This document shows, in pieces, positions 7,076 to 7,590 of a DNA stretch of 7,590 nt. The number at the start of each line of letters is the position of its first letter. The first letter of the stretch is position 1. The translations under genes and the position numbers were made by a program. The DNA comes from Myxococcales bacterium (GTDB lineage Bacteria > Myxococcota > Myxococcia > Myxococcales > Anaeromyxobacteraceae), in NCBI GenBank assembly GCA_021784995.1, contig JAJYHA010000326.1, positions 1-7,590 on the forward strand. The letters are read 5' to 3'. The notes below the pieces were generated by a model. That model had not been told where the DNA came from. It saw only the letters and a program-made list of their open reading frames with translations, and did no database searches.

Positions 7076-7590
7076 ATGCCGCATCTCATCGAGTCGATGG
7101 AGCTGGCGCAGGTCCTCTCCGAGGCCGACGACATCGCGCGCAGCGTGAGCCAGCGGCTCACCACCGCCCACCAGCTCCTCGCCCTCTTCACCGTCCCCAA
7201 CCGGGCCGAGCTGCTGCTCCGGGACCGCGGGATCGACGAGGACAAGATCCTGGCCGTCATGGCGGGGAAGCCCGCCGAGCCGGACGGCCTCGATCGCGAC
7301 GTCCGCGAGCGGGCGCGCGAGGTGGCCGCGGGGCTGGGCGCGCCGGAGGTGGACTGCCTCCACCTGCTCATCGCGATGAGCCGGGTGCGGACCTGCGCGG
7401 CGCACCAGCTCCTCTCCGCGTGCGGCCTCCAGCTGGCGACGCTCCGCAACGTCGCCCTCTCCTACTTCACGAGCCGCATGCCGCGGCGCCTGCGCGAGGT
7501 CGCGCCGCAGCCGGTCCGCGGGCCCGCACGGCCGCCGGGGTCTCGCGGCGCGGCCGAGCCCTCCCACCCGCCGCTGGAGCCCTCCGCCGG
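7076..7590 (+). CDS. Protein with two Clp N-domain repeats (3' end outside window)
   Basis: 171 residues are visible. They resemble the N-terminal domain of ClpA/ClpC/ClpB, a substrate- and adaptor-binding module made of two similar four-helix repeats. Repeat one spans about 11-60 (LTTAHQLLALFTVPNRAELL, then RGIDEDKI). Repeat two spans about 72-125 (VDCLHLLIAMSRVRTCAAHQ, then CGLQLATLRNVAL). After residue 135 comes a Pro/Arg/Ala-rich linker that runs to the window edge, and no Walker A motif has appeared yet. The product could be a Clp-type AAA+ unfoldase with an extended linker, or a stand-alone Clp N-domain protein with a different C-terminus; the visible part cannot decide. The ATG at 7076 lacks a good Shine-Dalgarno. 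It follows the metallopeptidase gene by 61 bp on the same strand, so it could also be read through from there. Confidence 0.85.
   Translation, partial: MPHLIESMELAQVLSEADDIARSVSQRLTTAHQLLALFTVPNRAELLLRDRGIDEDKILAVMAGKPAEPDGLDRDVRERAREVAAGLGAPEVDCLHLLIAMSRVRTCAAHQLLSACGLQLATLRNVALSYFTSRMPRRLREVAPQPVRGPARPPGSRGAAEPSHPPLEPSA

Noticed and set aside
7031..7567. Minus-strand frame of 178 codons opposite the Clp N-domain gene
   Set aside because: Antisense shadow; the plus strand encodes a recognisable two-repeat Clp N-domain.

Overview
This window is very GC-rich and its codons strongly prefer G or C in the third position. The gene content and the protein style point to a member of the Myxococcota, and Anaeromyxobacter or a close relative is my best guess. 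That style includes a response regulator with a long Pro/Ala linker and a conserved C-terminal helix, a stand-alone groEL, and a metallopeptidase fused to TPR repeats. The assignment rests on recognition of sequence style, not on a search. No mobile element, CRISPR array, rRNA or tRNA gene is visible.

The layout is two divergent blocks separated by a 179-bp regulatory region (5939-6117). The leftward block is groEL (4292-5938), then a single-receiver response regulator with a long tail (3195-4178), then valS (3120 to beyond position 1). The rightward block is a TPR plus zincin-type metallopeptidase (6118-7014), then the start of a protein with two Clp N-domain repeats (7076 to beyond 7590). 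Coding density is high; apart from the central regulatory region, gaps between genes are 61 to 113 bp.

The central region can be read in detail. On the minus strand a sigma70-like promoter (TTGACC-16-TATGTT) is followed at the expected place by a CIRCE-type inverted repeat with a 9-bp spacer, so groEL is probably repressed by HrcA. A clear GGGAGG ribosome-binding site fixes the groEL start at 5938, three codons downstream of the first possible ATG. On the plus strand a perfect TTGACA lies at 6083 and the predicted transcription start falls on the GTG of the metallopeptidase gene, which suggests a leaderless message. The Clp N-domain gene shows a similar arrangement. A large hairpin just after groEL, followed by a perfect TTGACA, suggests that the response regulator and valS form a separate unit with at most partial read-through from groEL.

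Three of the five genes deal with protein quality: a chaperonin, a putative zinc protease and a Clp N-domain protein. The most unusual item is the valyl-tRNA synthetase. Its core ends near residue 903, but the reading frame stays open for at least 137 more codons to the window edge. That extension encodes a Lys/Arg/Pro/Ala-rich, histone-H1-like tail with eight PVRK-type tetrapeptides, produced by a 12-bp tandem repeat.
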